Assembly (NCBI GenBank): GCA_029721435.1
Contig: CM056587.1
Span: 16,030,667-16,094,666 of the forward strand
Direction: 5' to 3'
Length of the DNA: 64,000 bases
Source of the DNA: Gymnothorax reevesii
Lineage: Eukaryota > Chordata > Actinopteri > Anguilliformes > Muraenidae
Part shown: one piece after another, positions 28,150 to 39,222 of the stretch
Layout of the letters: each line of letters begins with the position of its first letter
How positions within the stretch are numbered: the first letter of the stretch is position 1
Notes under the pieces: model-generated
What the model was told of the DNA's origin: nothing
The model's input: only the letters and a program-made list of their open reading frames with translations
The model's database searches: none
Translations under genes and position numbers: made by a program

Positions 28150-29550
28150 CTAGTTGGGAATATTATTGACCGACTTGGGACTCGAGCTCAGATTGAAGTT
28201 CAGTTTCACACAGTATAAAAAACGCTTAAATAAATATTTAAACAGTCCAGATCTTTAACATGCAAAAGAAATACAGTTCTAAGACAGTCAGCAGAATCTG
28301 CATCAATAAACAGGCAGTAGTCCAATTACCAGAACGGCAGAATGCTGTGCAAGGGAACGGGCAAAATTATTCTTAACTAAAACCCATCAGGTACAGAGGG
28401 CAATCCAAACTTGTAAGACCATAAAAATAAAAAGAACCCAAAAAGGGAATCAGACTCTGGCAATACAATGCTCATACGTAACACCCCGTTTACACTGGGC
28501 TTACAATCGAGTTGTGACCAAAAAATGGCCTCTGCTTGCCCTCACTTGCACTAGGTTTGCAAGCTGGTCTTTATGTAGTCTCCAAAACCATCTCTCTTGG
28601 TCTCCACTCTCCATTGGTCTCAGAGGTTTGCGAGTGAATGGACCTGCTCAAAACACTTGCAAAGGTTGTGCGACCAGTGAAAAACACAAGAGGGTATCAT
28701 AATCGGTCGTAATAAGCTCGCACAAGTCTCAACTCACTCTCAACTCGGTATCACAGGTCGTAATGACTCGCAAGCGGCTCAGCATGCGGTTGCATCAATG
28801 ATCGCAAATTTTTAGGAATTTCTCATTTGCTAACTATCGCAAGCATCATGGCGAGCTTAATGCGAGCCTATTGCAACCGACAAATGCGCATGTTTTAAAT
28901 GCAACTGGATTTGCGACTGCGCTGAGGCCGCATGCACAATTAAAGGGATCAAAATTTGACCAATGGGGAGGCCTCTGCGACCGGTGACGACGCAACTTAC
29001 GACCACATGTTGTCTATATTAACACAGGGATACCGCACTCTCAATCACTCGCCGACACGCTTTCTATGAGTACACATGAGAAGTATGAGTATTGCGACCG
29101 CATCATGGTTCGCGGTGTAAAGAAAGCCATGATTTGGTCGCAATTTTGGTTTGGTATGACCACAAATAACCGATCAAAGTAGGGAACGGCTAGGACTTGT
29201 GCAAGTGACCAAAATTTCACAATTGTGCTGGTCGTATTGGGGTCATATCAGGGTTGCAGTTCGGTGTAAACAGGCCATAACTGAAAAGAGACAGATTCAT
29301 GATGGGTAATAAAACTGAGAGCTACTTATACCCAAGGAACTATTCAGGGAAACCATCACAGGTGAGACACAGAGCACATGAGGGCGTGGCTACAAGCAAG
29401 CAAATGACTAACGATGATTGCATGGAGTGGAAAGGGTGAGCAGGGACCAGGAACATAACAAAGACGTGTGGAGCAGGACAATCCAGGAAATAATGACAAG
29501 CAACAAAGGAATCACACAAGTAACTGAAAATAAAAGGTAAAATAATCAAA
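28150..29550. mobile_element. LTR-like repeat interrupted by a MITE
   Basis: The sequence on both sides of the MITE at 28482-29276 has matching style: purine-rich, GGGCGTGGCTACAAGCAAG near 29385, and AACAGGCAGTAGTCC near 28310. The retroelement-LTR class is inferred from resemblance to family A (43248 and 60062) rather than from aligned ends. It has no coding capacity. Confidence 0.4.
28482..29276. mobile_element. MITE with GTTTACAC termini
   Basis: Left end CACCCCGTTTACACTGGGCT and the complement of the right end, GGCCTGTTTACACCGAACTG, are inverted repeats around a GTTTACAC core. The interior is unusually rich in CpG-bearing words such as TCGCAA, GCGACC and TTGCGAC. About 795 bp, no open frame. 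The superfamily is unclear (hAT-like by the terminal style). Confidence 0.6.
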
Positions 29551-29721
29551 TCAAAAAAACTAACTAGATGATGCGCGCACTATAGAGATGCCAACCCACA
29601 ACTCTTGTTGACCTTTCAACCTCAAAATGAAAATTTGGACAAGGTACCCTAGGATCATCTACCCCACAAAGTTTGGTCACCCTAGCTTCAGTGGTGGCCA
29701 AGCTGTCGCGTGGACGGACGG

Positions 29722-29759
29722 ACACACACACGTACACACACACACACACACACACACAG
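29722..29759. repeat. CA-dinucleotide microsatellite
   Basis: Two (CA)n tracts separated by CGTA, preceded by GGACGGACGGACAC. The preceding 150 bp (from about 29575) has the style of the hairpin-ended short elements, with CCATCC/GGACGG repeats beside it. Confidence 0.85.
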
Positions 29760-29871
29760 TGCTAAACTGTATACCCACGCTGCCCCATCGGGCGTGGGTA
29801 ACAATTCATTCAGAAATTTAAGAATAAGCACAATATACCCAAGGGTCTCAGCTGCTAATTTCATGGAACAA

Positions 29872-30290
29872 TCCAGAACTGGGGTGTGGATCCCTAATCC
29901 TTGAGAGCTATAGTCCTGCATGTTTTACATCTCTGTTCTCGACCACATCTGACTCAAATTATTGCCTAGTTATTAAGCTCTTGACAAGAAAATTACTTGA
30001 ATCAGGTGTGTTTCAGCAGAGGGCCAAATAGGGGTACGCAACCTTTTCGAGAGAGGGCCAGGGTAGATGCAGGCTTTCATTCCAACATTGTAGTTAGACA
30101 CCTGATTCTACTTATCAACCCCCGAGAGTCTTTGCTGCAGACCCTGATTAGTAGAGCCAGGTGTGTAAATCATTGGTCGGAATGAAAGCCGGCACCCTCA
30201 CTGGCCCTATCTGGATAAGGTTGAGTACCCCTAATCTAAAACATGCGGGGTTATGGCTCTCCAGGAGCATGTTCCCCTACCCCTGATTTA
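29872..30290. mobile_element. MITE relic containing a second MITE
   Basis: The left segment (GGATCCCTAATCCTTGAGAG with CCTGCATGTTTTACA) and the complement of the right segment (CAGGGGTAGGGGAACATGCT with CCGCATGTTTTAGAT) are inverted relative to each other. It is a common teleost foldback class. It is interrupted at 30030-30232 by another element. Confidence 0.55.
30030..30232. mobile_element. 203-bp nested MITE
   Basis: Left AGGGGTACGCAACCTTTTCG and the complement of the right end, AGGGGTACTCAACCTTATCC, continue as an inverted repeat for about 45 bp (GAGGGCCAGGGT / ATAGGGCCAGTG). The host MITE sequence GGGCCAAAT | AATCTAAAACATG resumes directly. Confidence 0.7.
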
Positions 30291-30292
30291 GA

Positions 30293-31799
30293 ACAAACGC
30301 TGAACAGATGAGTGACAATTTATCAATTCCCGCTACTCCTGCTTATTGTCCTGGAAACCGTATGATTACGACTAAATCTCTCTTAAATTCACTGCTCCAC
30401 CAAGAATACTCTCACTTGCCCTCAGTAACAGTTAAAACTGCATTCTTTCACACGGCTTTGCCTTTGTCACTGTCGCGCAATTCATTTACATTGATTGTGA
30501 CAAGTAGTGAATCTCAATGATTATTCAGTGAATGTGATGGATTTCGATAAACATTGTAATGCTTGGTTCCTCTTCAGAAAGTGAGGAAATTAATTCTTGT
30601 TTCTTTTATATTTTTTTCCCAGTATGCGCTGAGTAACACAGTGATTTATTAGTGGCCAACCCCCGTTGTGTTTCAATGTGTTCCTTGACTCACTGCCAGA
30701 TGCATTTACTCCCTGAAACCACTAGAAGTGGTTTACATTGCGCTTGTTAGGCAGGAGCTGCCCCGGTGTTCACAGACTGTAACTTATTACATACGTCCTT
30801 TATAAATCAGTGTTCATTTATATCGCCTGTCAGTCAGAATTAGCTGTTTAAAGGGGGGCAACTTCCTTTTCGCTGACTTCCAGTAAATCAGTCCCATGTT
30901 TATCTTATTTTGTGTTCTGCTTTTATGAAATCCCTCTGGAAAGAGGAGGAAATGATTTCTGGTGTTCCTTCAAGTTTCTGCTGAGGATCCCACTGATTTA
31001 TTCATCTCAGGGCTACCTGTTTGGCATAAGAGACCCCTCCCACAGCTTCACACATCTGAGTGTGGCTGGTAAGTTCCTCACACACTAATACGGCCATTTC
31101 GGGGCAATTTGTAAAGACACAGTCTGTTGTGTCGCTGGAGAGAAACTAGGATGAATACCTGAAATGAAAACCTGTAAAACTAAATTGGGTTCTTCATTTG
31201 AGTTTTTACTCCTTTACTTATATCTACTTATCTCGTGACTCTCTGCAGAATACATCCTGGGCAGCACAGCATGGCCAGTACCATTACACAATTAAACTGA
31301 TTATAAAAATGTTCATCCTTGAAGACAAGATTTTACCATTGCAGTACCAATTCCCAATAGCATTCCAACAAACTGATGGCTTGGAAGAACGAAGCCATTT
31401 CTGGTGCGTTTCTACACAAGATAATTATTGACGTTACTGATGGTGAATAAATCCACACCCCTCAGTCGCAAAACAAAAGCTGGCCAGTGATTAAAAGGAG
31501 ACGACAAAAGCTCACCAGGACCGGAGAGTCAAACCCAGAAAGAGGGCGTTGGTGCAGGATTCTCTCTTGGCTTTATAATATAATGCCTGCATCAACTAAT
31601 GATTTGCTCATGGTCATCAAAGGGCATAAACGACGCAGAATCTGTTATCTTTGCACGGGGCCAAAAAAAATAAAATATTAAACCCCTTATTTTTGGCATC
31701 CTTTCCATGTTATGATAGGAGACTTCCATTTCACTACAAACAACTATCGAAGTGTTTATGCTTTCGGTGTCTCACTAAAGAAATCCCCATTTTTAGTGT
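30293..31799. other. Non-coding DNA with one exon-like stretch
   Basis: About 1.5 kb. At 31011-31069 a good acceptor (TTTATTCATCTCAG) and a good donor (GTGGCTG|GTAAGT) frame 58-59 nt that are open in one phase (GYLFGIRDPSHSFTHLSVA). I cannot connect it to IMPG2 or another gene. In the IMPG2 phase it would end after six residues. Confidence 0.3.
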
Positions 31800-32023
31800 T
31801 TAACTCATTCCCTACAGTAAGCCGCTGCCAATGGTGCAGCTTCTTCTACCATTCCCTATGGTAAGCCAGTGCCAGCAGCGTGGATGACCATTCACAGTCT
31901 GATGAAAACACAAAATCAGTTGACGATCGCATACATGGGTCACCTGTTCTTCAATACTTTATATTGTGTCATTTTTCGTGAAAAGTATTCAGTATAACGT
32001 GTATTCCGTAGGGAATGAGTTAA
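31800..32023. mobile_element. piggyBac-type MITE with TTAA ends
   Basis: A perfect 16-bp inverted repeat TTAACTCATTCCCTAC / GTAGGGAATGAGTTAA closes a 224-bp unit; both ends show the TTAA duplication. Inside, the first 100 bp hold two copies of CATTCCCTAxxGTAAGCC, so the terminus is partly repeated internally. Terminal sequence differs from the TTAA element at 1111, so it is a second family. Confidence 0.85.
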
Positions 32024-32877
32024 GGCTATCTCAGATGTGTCGTACAGTGTACTTGGCAACTACGGGGCACACCCAGTCTCTTTCTCTGTATAATGTGCCT
32101 ATTAACAGATGACTCCAATAATATTACATTTATTTGCAGTTGTGTCTATACTGATCATATAGTAATAGCCTAATTTCAGAGCTGCAATTCTCTCTTGGAT
32201 ATATGTGGCCTTTTATCTTGATCTAGAGTGTCATTTATTCAGAATCTTGATTTTATAATTGTAGACCACTCTGCCTAACATTTGGAATGTTTTTTTTTTT
32301 GGGGGGGGGGGGGGGGGGGGATTCTGAGTATATAAACATGCATAATCGTCTTTGTGAGAATAAAAAGATAAAGTGTTTATTTTACTGCCTGCACCTCAGG
32401 GTTCTGGCATTTTTTTTTTTTTAAAAGATAATGAACCAATTACATTGCACAAGGATATGACAGCACATTATTGAAAAACTGAATCTACAACCTTCAAATT
32501 ATAAAACTCATGCTGCACTGTTTCCTGTGGCGTGGAATTCGGTGAACATAAAATTTGTGAATTGATTTACGCAATCTATAGCACAATGGGATCCAGTAAC
32601 ATGAATCAAAACTGGGGAAACTATTTGTGTTCTGTCTGCAGACAAATGGCTGCCATACATGGCTTCTCATGAGAGCATCACAGCGAGTGTGTACCGGACT
32701 CTTCTAACAAATTAAAATAAGAAGCATCTGTACTTAATTAAGTTGGTCAAATATAAATAAACCGGTCCTTTTTGATTTGGGAAAATTACTGCTAAATACA
32801 TACTATTATTAGCATTGTGTGTTGACTTTTGCCTCTGATACTTGAGTTTTGTTCTCTCTGAGGGGAAATTATTGAAC
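32024..32877. other. Non-coding, with a T11-G20 homopolymer junction
   Basis: AT-rich DNA. Contains a run of T followed by exactly 20 G (32290-32320) and a T12 run (32411-32422). Nothing else recognised. Confidence 0.4.
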
Positions 32878-33115
32878 ACAGCTTGTTAAATTGTATGGAG
32901 GGTGATGATTAGGAGCAGCTTGGTAAGTCTTTTGAAGTATGATGATTGGGCACAGCTTCTTATACATTCTGAAGGGTGCCAATTAGATACAGTCTGTTTA
33001 ATTCTAGGAAATATGGTGTTTGGGTACGTTTTGTTAAATATGCCAAAGGATGGTAATTAGATACAGCTTGGTAAGTGCGACATTCTTCCATGTCATAATT
33101 TGGTACAGCTCGCTA
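32878..33115. repeat. Minisatellite with 37-bp period
   Basis: Five consecutive units of exactly 37 bp (starts 32878, 32915, 32952, 32989, 33026), then a 42-bp unit at 33063 and a partial one. Each unit begins ACAGCTTGTTAA-like and ends near TGATGATTAGG-like. Unit-to-unit identity is low but the period is exact. Confidence 0.85.
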
Positions 33116-33197
33116 TGTCCCTGCAATAATTGTCCTTAATTACCACTGCACTAATCAGTCCAATGTTGCAAATGATGATTTTTTTTATTGTGGGTCA

Positions 33198-33709
33198 CAG
33201 TCCCAGTTAAAAGTTTGGACACACTTTGCTAATGTCACAGCACTCTATTTTTGGAGAAATTTAAATGGCTTCTTAAATGGAATCTGGTAACAGGTAGTCA
33301 GAAGTTAAAAAAAAGAATGATTTACTTCTTTGAATAGCGAACAAAATTTTGGAATTCTCAAAGACACCATATTTTCCAAAGCTAAACCGACAAATGAGCT
33401 CCTTCCATTTTCCAATGGTCGAATTAAAGTCTATCTGTTCTGGGACTTATTGGGCAAAAAGGTCAATGAGAACGAAACCACATGTGCAGCTCATCTTTGG
33501 GAACTTCGACAGCATTATACTCATATAACTCATTATAACCATGTAACTGCCCAAGTAAAGAAATACGCTCAGTATTTATGACAAAAAATGCTGGTAAGTT
33601 TGATGGATTTCAGAACTTGATTTTTTTTTCAAAATACAGGATGCTTATTTCTTTATTTAACATGCTTTGTCAGAAAAATATGGGTATGTCCAAACTTTTA
33701 CTGGTACTG
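33198..33709. mobile_element. Tc1-type short element (512 bp)
   Basis: Left CAGTCCCAGTTAAAAGTTTG and the complement of the right end, CAGTACCAGTAAAAGTTTGG, are inverted termini of a Tc1-type element of the same group as 51692-52221. The 83-codon open frame inside (33330-33581) does not resemble a transposase and is probably chance or captured DNA. Confidence 0.7.
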
Positions 33710-34842
33710 TATGTATAAAGTGTATACACTGCATTCTGGGGCACAAATGCTGCCCACCTTCGATTCAGAGAGCTCAACTTGTTAAAAAGTTAGACGATTA
33801 GATGATTTGATGATTGTGCCGACTGGGATTCATTCAGATGAAGAAGCAATTTTTGACCTAAGGAGGGTTGCATGGTGAAAGTGAGGAGTATGTTTAGAAA
33901 CACAAAATCATGAGCTTCTTCTGCGATTATCTACAAGTGCAGAGTGATACCGATTGGAATACTATGTGGACATTACTGGGAGGAATTTCACAGAGCAGGA
34001 TTACTGAGTCAATTGGATAACTACCCTCAAACCAGGAACTTTCTTTTTTGCTTCAATTATTGTTTGATATAAGAGAGTATGGAATTTTACTTTGTTGATT
34101 TATCCATTTATTTATACTACATGGTACATTGATCTTCCATGTGCTATTCTTCAAAGCTAGGCTTCCATAGCAGCAGTTATCCGTCTCTCACTCAACAGAG
34201 CAGCGAGGAGCCATAATGCCCAATGTTTCCAGTGCTTTAGCCCAAAGCCATTGGCTGCAGTACAGTCCTTTTCTTTGTCATATTCAGCTTTTCATTGATC
34301 TTAGAAAAGGAGGGCTTCAACCCTGTCCTTGTTGGTTGGAGCCCCAGAATACTGAGCCGCTATGATGTACTTCCTCCACTTCCTGAGCCTTCCCCGGGAC
34401 CAGATGTCGACAGCATGCAGGCTCATTGGCGTGGGCCCATGACCCACATACAGTATCACTTTTCCAGGGAAAAACCAACCCAGTTGCTGGATATGTCCTG
34501 TAGGTCCCCTCTCCAACCCTAAAAAAGCACATAATTTGTCAGCTCCATTTCAGTCAGAATGTGCAGCGAGATTGGCCTATTTAAATTTGACAGGGCACTG
34601 TCTCACACGCACCACATGGGAACACTGATAATGTGCAAAGATTTGCAAAGGTCATGAATTCAAAGATTTTCTGGGAGAATCTCATGGCATTTTTTTTTAC
34701 TTTGCTCTTTTAGCCTACTTCCCTGCAAAACTAAAACTAACAAAGATATTATTACTTTCTCTTGTGTAAGGGCACTTGCTTTACAAACTTGAATAAAATA
34801 GGATTCTGAAACAAAACTAGCAGCCCAAAAAGACAAAACAAT
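33710..34842. other. Non-coding, unassigned
   Basis: About 1.1 kb. The stretch at 34295-34530 is open in several frames on both strands and GC-richer than its surroundings. I recognise no protein in it. Confidence 0.3.
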
Positions 34843-35217
34843 GGGCCTCATACAAGAAGTGATATAAGAACAAATTTTCTCTTATTTTTGTTCGTATCCC
34901 CGATTTTGTCTAGTTTTGTTCTTACCCATTGATTTCTGGGATGCACCAATGTTTTCTTATTTTTGCCCTCGCTGTCCACAAATTGCTTGTCCAATGCACG
35001 GAAACAGAAGTTTGAAAACCTAAACATTGAAAACGCATCATACAGTCAAATTTTGATTGTTTTATGTTTTTTAGAATTTATAATGATTTTATTATTTAAT
35101 TCTCGGGCTAAAGAGTTTAGCCAGTTGATCCTAAGTAGGACTAAGCTATGAAAACCCTTAGATACTTGCATACGTTCTGCTTCTGAATGGCTTACCTATT
35201 GCTGTTGGACGCTTTGG

Positions 35218-35338
35218 CCATCCAGGCCCTGTGCACAGAGCGCATTTTCAGAGATCGCTCAGATCTGTTCGCTGAGACAGATGAATGGCTACTCGTACCA
35301 AATGTGAAAGCGACTGTACTTGAGCTCGGAAAAGTACT
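35218..35338 (+). pseudogene. PIF-Harbinger transposase N-terminal fragment
   Basis: The + strand reads AIQALCTERIFRDRSDLFAE and TDEWLLVPNVKATVLELGKV. The ERxFRDRxDxF and DEWL motifs with the following aliphatic helix are typical of the N-terminus of HARBI1-like transposases. The frame stops soon after 35370 and no DDE core was found downstream, so it is a truncated relic. Confidence 0.7.
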
Positions 35339-35429
35339 GTTATATATTATGGCTCTCTTGTTCTAACAAATACAGCAGCAAAAAGATATCTCCATTCAAA
35401 CTAAGAAATTCAATGCTTGCTCGAAATGT

Positions 35430-35757
35430 AGAAGAAGTAAGCCTGTTCGAGCCAAGTGGCCCATCGGGCCGGTGCTTAACCCCGGTTTCCATGGCACGAA
35501 ACAACTAAGAGTATTACTACTCCCCCTGGATGGGATACCAGTCTATCACAGGTACTCCCCCAGCTCTTAGACAAGTTTCCCTGCCTATTTGCTGGTACCC
35601 ATTTGTACACCTGGGTGGAGTGTGGTGTGGAATGTGGGAGTAAAGTGTTTTTCCCAAGAACACACCACGCAGGTCGTGGCCGGGGCATGAACTTGGGACC
35701 TTACAATCTCAAGTCAAGCCTACTTGACCACTGCACTACCCTGCCTCCTTCTGCTCA
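35430..35757. repeat. Dispersed repeat with conserved CCCCCTGGATGGGATACCAG block
   Basis: This block, followed by TACCCATTTGTACACCTGGG, GTGGAGTG and GGCCGGGGCATGAACTTGGG, belongs to a short interspersed repeat widespread in fish and other aquatic animals. It sits inside the Harbinger relic. Class is uncertain (SINE-like or MITE). Confidence 0.55.
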
Positions 35758-36444
35758 AAATGTAGGCGGACGAAAACATACAATCATGACTGGATACTAC
35801 ATGCAAAAACTCAGAGATTTATGGAATAATTTTTGAGTAGTTACCTTCGTGTGGTTATCACAGAATAATAAACCAGTGCCATGACAAATTAAACAAAATG
35901 CGGCTGCGATATTTCAAAAGTGCGGGACACGGTGCAGCTCAAGTTATGAGATCGATAAATTTTCGTGGTGTGAGGCAGTGGACAGCATAATCGGCCAAAA
36001 ATGCAAAGGCAAAACAATTCCATATGCAACATTCACCTAAATCGAAGGTAATCAGTACATTTTCGGCTTACCTTGATATTTTGGTACCCAGAGAAAGATT
36101 TGGATGTGTAAAAACATCAAGCATTCAGTCAAGAAAGTCTCAAGTTTAATTTTTCCTGCAGCTATACGTAATAATCCATGTTCCAGATAACACACTGGGT
36201 TGCTAGGGCACGCACAGCATATGCATTTGCAATATAAATATTCAATATTAATATTCTAAACCCCCTTCTCAAAAGTAAAAAAAAAACATTGGCCCCTCTT
36301 TTTAAACTCATTCCCCATTTAAAACCACCCAGGTATGCAAGTGTCCTTGGGTAGGGTACGATATTTCTAGTGTGAAAGCTGACCAGCTGGGGAGAGGGGA
36401 GGGGGGACAATCATATTGTGGCATGGTACGGAACAATTGTACCT
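35758..36444. other. Harbinger interior, unassigned
   Basis: About 690 bp of AT-rich DNA between the dispersed repeat and the inverted-repeat element. No coding sequence recognised. Confidence 0.3.
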
Positions 36445-39222
36445 AGTAGTCAGGTTCACTATAAATTTTCTTTGAATTTTTTCGGGGATTTGCAACCTTA
36501 TACATTTTTGGAAATGTTATAGTATGAGGAATCAGATGTGCACAGATGTGTATAAGGCGGCCATACTGGAATTTACAAAATGGCCTCCGTAAAACCTACG
36601 TTTTGTAATATCTTGGCTTCCCAACAAGCAAGAACATGGATTTAAACTGCTAATTATATATTTTCAAGGTCAGGCAATACAATGGTGGGAGTTATAATGC
36701 TAAAACATTTTAAAACATTAACCCTTTAATGCTTGAGTGGGACCAAAATGACTCAGTGATGTTTTTTTTCTTACAATATCTTTGTAATGAAAAGTAATTT
36801 TTTTTATTTTCCAGCTGTTACTCAGAAAACATATTCTATATCATTCACTTATTTCATAACATCCCAATAAAATACATAATCCACCATATGCGTAAAAACA
36901 GCACCCGACAACCCTAAGGTATTCTCGTTTTCTTTTTATTGACAAGTTAACAGATCATTTGTCCAAGGAGGGAGAATGTGAACTTTAGATTCAGCGCTAA
37001 CCATTTTAAGCATCATGAAATGCATTTTCGTGCACCAGCAGACAAACAGCGGTTATACATCATCATCATCATCATCATCATCATTATCATCATCAATGTC
37101 TTGCATCACGGCTTGGGAATCATCGTCATTCTGGCACTGGCTGCCGCACTGACACATGTCGCTACATGCTAACTCCTTAGCGCTGCAGGAACATCTGCCA
37201 GTGGAACAGTCTAACTTACAACTGCATTGTACCATTTCAATGATGGCATTTTGGGCTGGGAGGACATCTGGAGTTGTTGGTTTGAGCCTCTGCCGTCTGA
37301 ATGTTTAAACTACCCATTTTGCAGGGGATCCAGCTGCGGATCCTGCAGAGCAATGGCTTCCTGTGCCCATATCTGCGTTTGTATTTGGACTCTCTAAATG
37401 TGCTGCTTCAGAGCTCCAAGGGTTGGAGGGAGCGTGTCACCTTCTGCCCTATGTTTGCAGAACAAATGCCAACGTGGTTGAGGGATTTTGTTTAGGTAGA
37501 CACCCTTGGGTGAATACAAAAGAAGCCAGTGTTGACAGCATCCCTTCCGTCACTTGTGCTTCATTCAAAAGCTTCTGCAGAGACTTTATAGCCCCTTCAT
37601 CTGTTTGGGAAGTAGACCTGCAGCCAGGTTGCCTTGCCTATACGGGAGAACCTCCCTGTGTTGTCTGCCTCACTGAATGAATGGAAGGCTGGCATAGCCT
37701 TTGCTCTTTTTATCCCCAGAGCTCGCCACAGTGGTTCAATCTGCACAAAACCAGAGGCCGTAGAAATGGACGTGTTCTTCAACAAGAGGTCATAGTTTGC
37801 TGTGACTAGCACAAGAACATCTGTATCTGGTGAGAAGAATGCCAACTGTGCATTAGGGAGGTTTTGCTGTGATGCCAGCACATGCTGGGAGTTCTACTGC
37901 GTGATGTAAAACAAGGAAATGAGTTTGGATACTTCCACAGAAAGATGGTCTTCTTGTAAATAGTGTACTGTTGCTTATCTAGACAACAACTTAGGAAAGG
38001 TCCAGAAAATAACCGGGCTGTAGGCGAACCTTTGAATAACTTATTCGTGAAGGGAAATGTAATGAGAGCATGGAAGACGCCCATGACACCAATGACGCAC
38101 AGAGTGCGCAAATCGTTTCTCAACATTTCCTTTTAATTTATTGTAGTGAATCACAGAACTACCAGCATGTAACATAAAAATTAGGCCCATGGACATTGTA
38201 GGCCTATCATATTTAGAGGAAGGAAACCTGTTTACATTCCTTTTGAAAGTAAAATCTGAACGGAAAAGAAAGTTACATTTTTGATGAGTGAGGTGTTGTA
38301 CAGCAGCCTAAGCTTTTTTTTTTGTTATTTAACGTAATAAGTGAACCATCAGAGTTGGCTTGTTTTGCATTTCAAACTGTCTGAGTCATGTTTTGGTTTT
38401 GGGTGCGGAGATGTTCCCCTCCTGACTATTGTTTTTATGGATCATCACAGCAGTGTTATGCCAAGGATGTTTGAAACTTCTCAGATTAAAAAAAACCTGA
38501 CAGATAAGTAAAGTCCTGTGTGGTTTCATATTATTGTAGTGGCAGACAAAACAAATTTGAGGTAAACATATGCATGTTTTTTTTCTGGGGGGTGGGGGGG
38601 GGTGGGATTTGCCTTGGGGGTCCTTCAAGAGGGTTTGGTGCTACGCCCCTGAGTACAGTATGTGCGGTCCACAAAATATAAGGTCTGAGGAAGAGACATT
38701 GGCTCTGACTGTCAATGTAAATACAAATATTGCAATGGGAGCTATGTGGTGCCCAGATCTATTCTCAAGTATACATTAAGTATACATTTCTTTAAAATTT
38801 TAAGAGGTAAGATTAAAATGAAATGTTAATGAAATGATATAAAAACATGTACAGTATTTCTCAGGAAAAACTGTAACATGAAATGATAACATATTTTGAT
38901 TACAGAGATATTGCAATAAAACACCCGAACCGTGTCATTTTGGAACCACCAAACATTAAAGGGTTTATACTGTAGAATGTAATAGCTTTGTAACTACCAC
39001 TATTAAATTCCTTGACCCTGGAAATTTATAATTAGCATTAAAAATTTTACGGCAGCCATTTTATAAATTTCAATATGGCCACCTGATACACATCTGTGTA
39101 AATGACAACATTGGTTTTCTGATTCCTCATGCAATAATCTTTCCAAAAATGTATATGATTGCAAATCCCCCAAAAAAATCCAACGAGCGTTTAAATCATA
39201 ATGTAAGGAACCTGATAATAGT
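36445..39222 (-). mobile_element. 2.8-kb element with about 230-bp inverted repeats and a Cys-rich gene
   Basis: The segment at 36445-36680 and the complement of 38990-39222 match over about 230 bp (AGTCAGGTTCAC / ATCAGGTTCC, GGGGATTTGCAAxC, ATACATTTTTGGAAA, GAGGAATCAGA, ACAGATGTGTAT). The interior carries one decayed minus-strand gene. I do not know the superfamily; the long inverted repeats and single gene suggest a DNA transposon, and no target duplication was resolved. Confidence 0.65.
37053..38126 (-). pseudogene. Decayed transposon gene with SPDTDVLVL and CXC-like Cys-rich C-terminus
   Basis: Minus-strand pieces in order: an N-terminal stretch (to 38126), then FFSPDTDVLVLVTANYDLL and MPAFHSFSEADNTGRFSRIG (37597-37881), then broken frames, then CSCKLDCSTGRCSCSAKE with CQCGSQC and a poly-Asp tail (37053-37235). 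SPDTDVLVL plus ALPAFHxFSGADNTGxF plus a closing CxC...CSTxRCSC cluster recurs in many uncharacterised proteins of fish and invertebrates; I read this as one gene in several frames. Poly-Asp comes from an ATC microsatellite (37060-37095). Function unknown. Confidence 0.6.

Noticed and set aside
29564..29921. Several overlapping frames with Cys/Val or His/Thr repeats
   Set aside because: Produced by the CA microsatellite on both strands.
34295..34532. Overlapping open frames on both strands as a small gene
   Set aside because: No recognised motif, no splice context, and several frames open at once in GC-richer DNA.
37053..37100. Poly-Asp tract as a genuine acidic domain
   Set aside because: It is the translation of an ATC microsatellite. 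The Cys-rich part just upstream on that strand is the meaningful piece.
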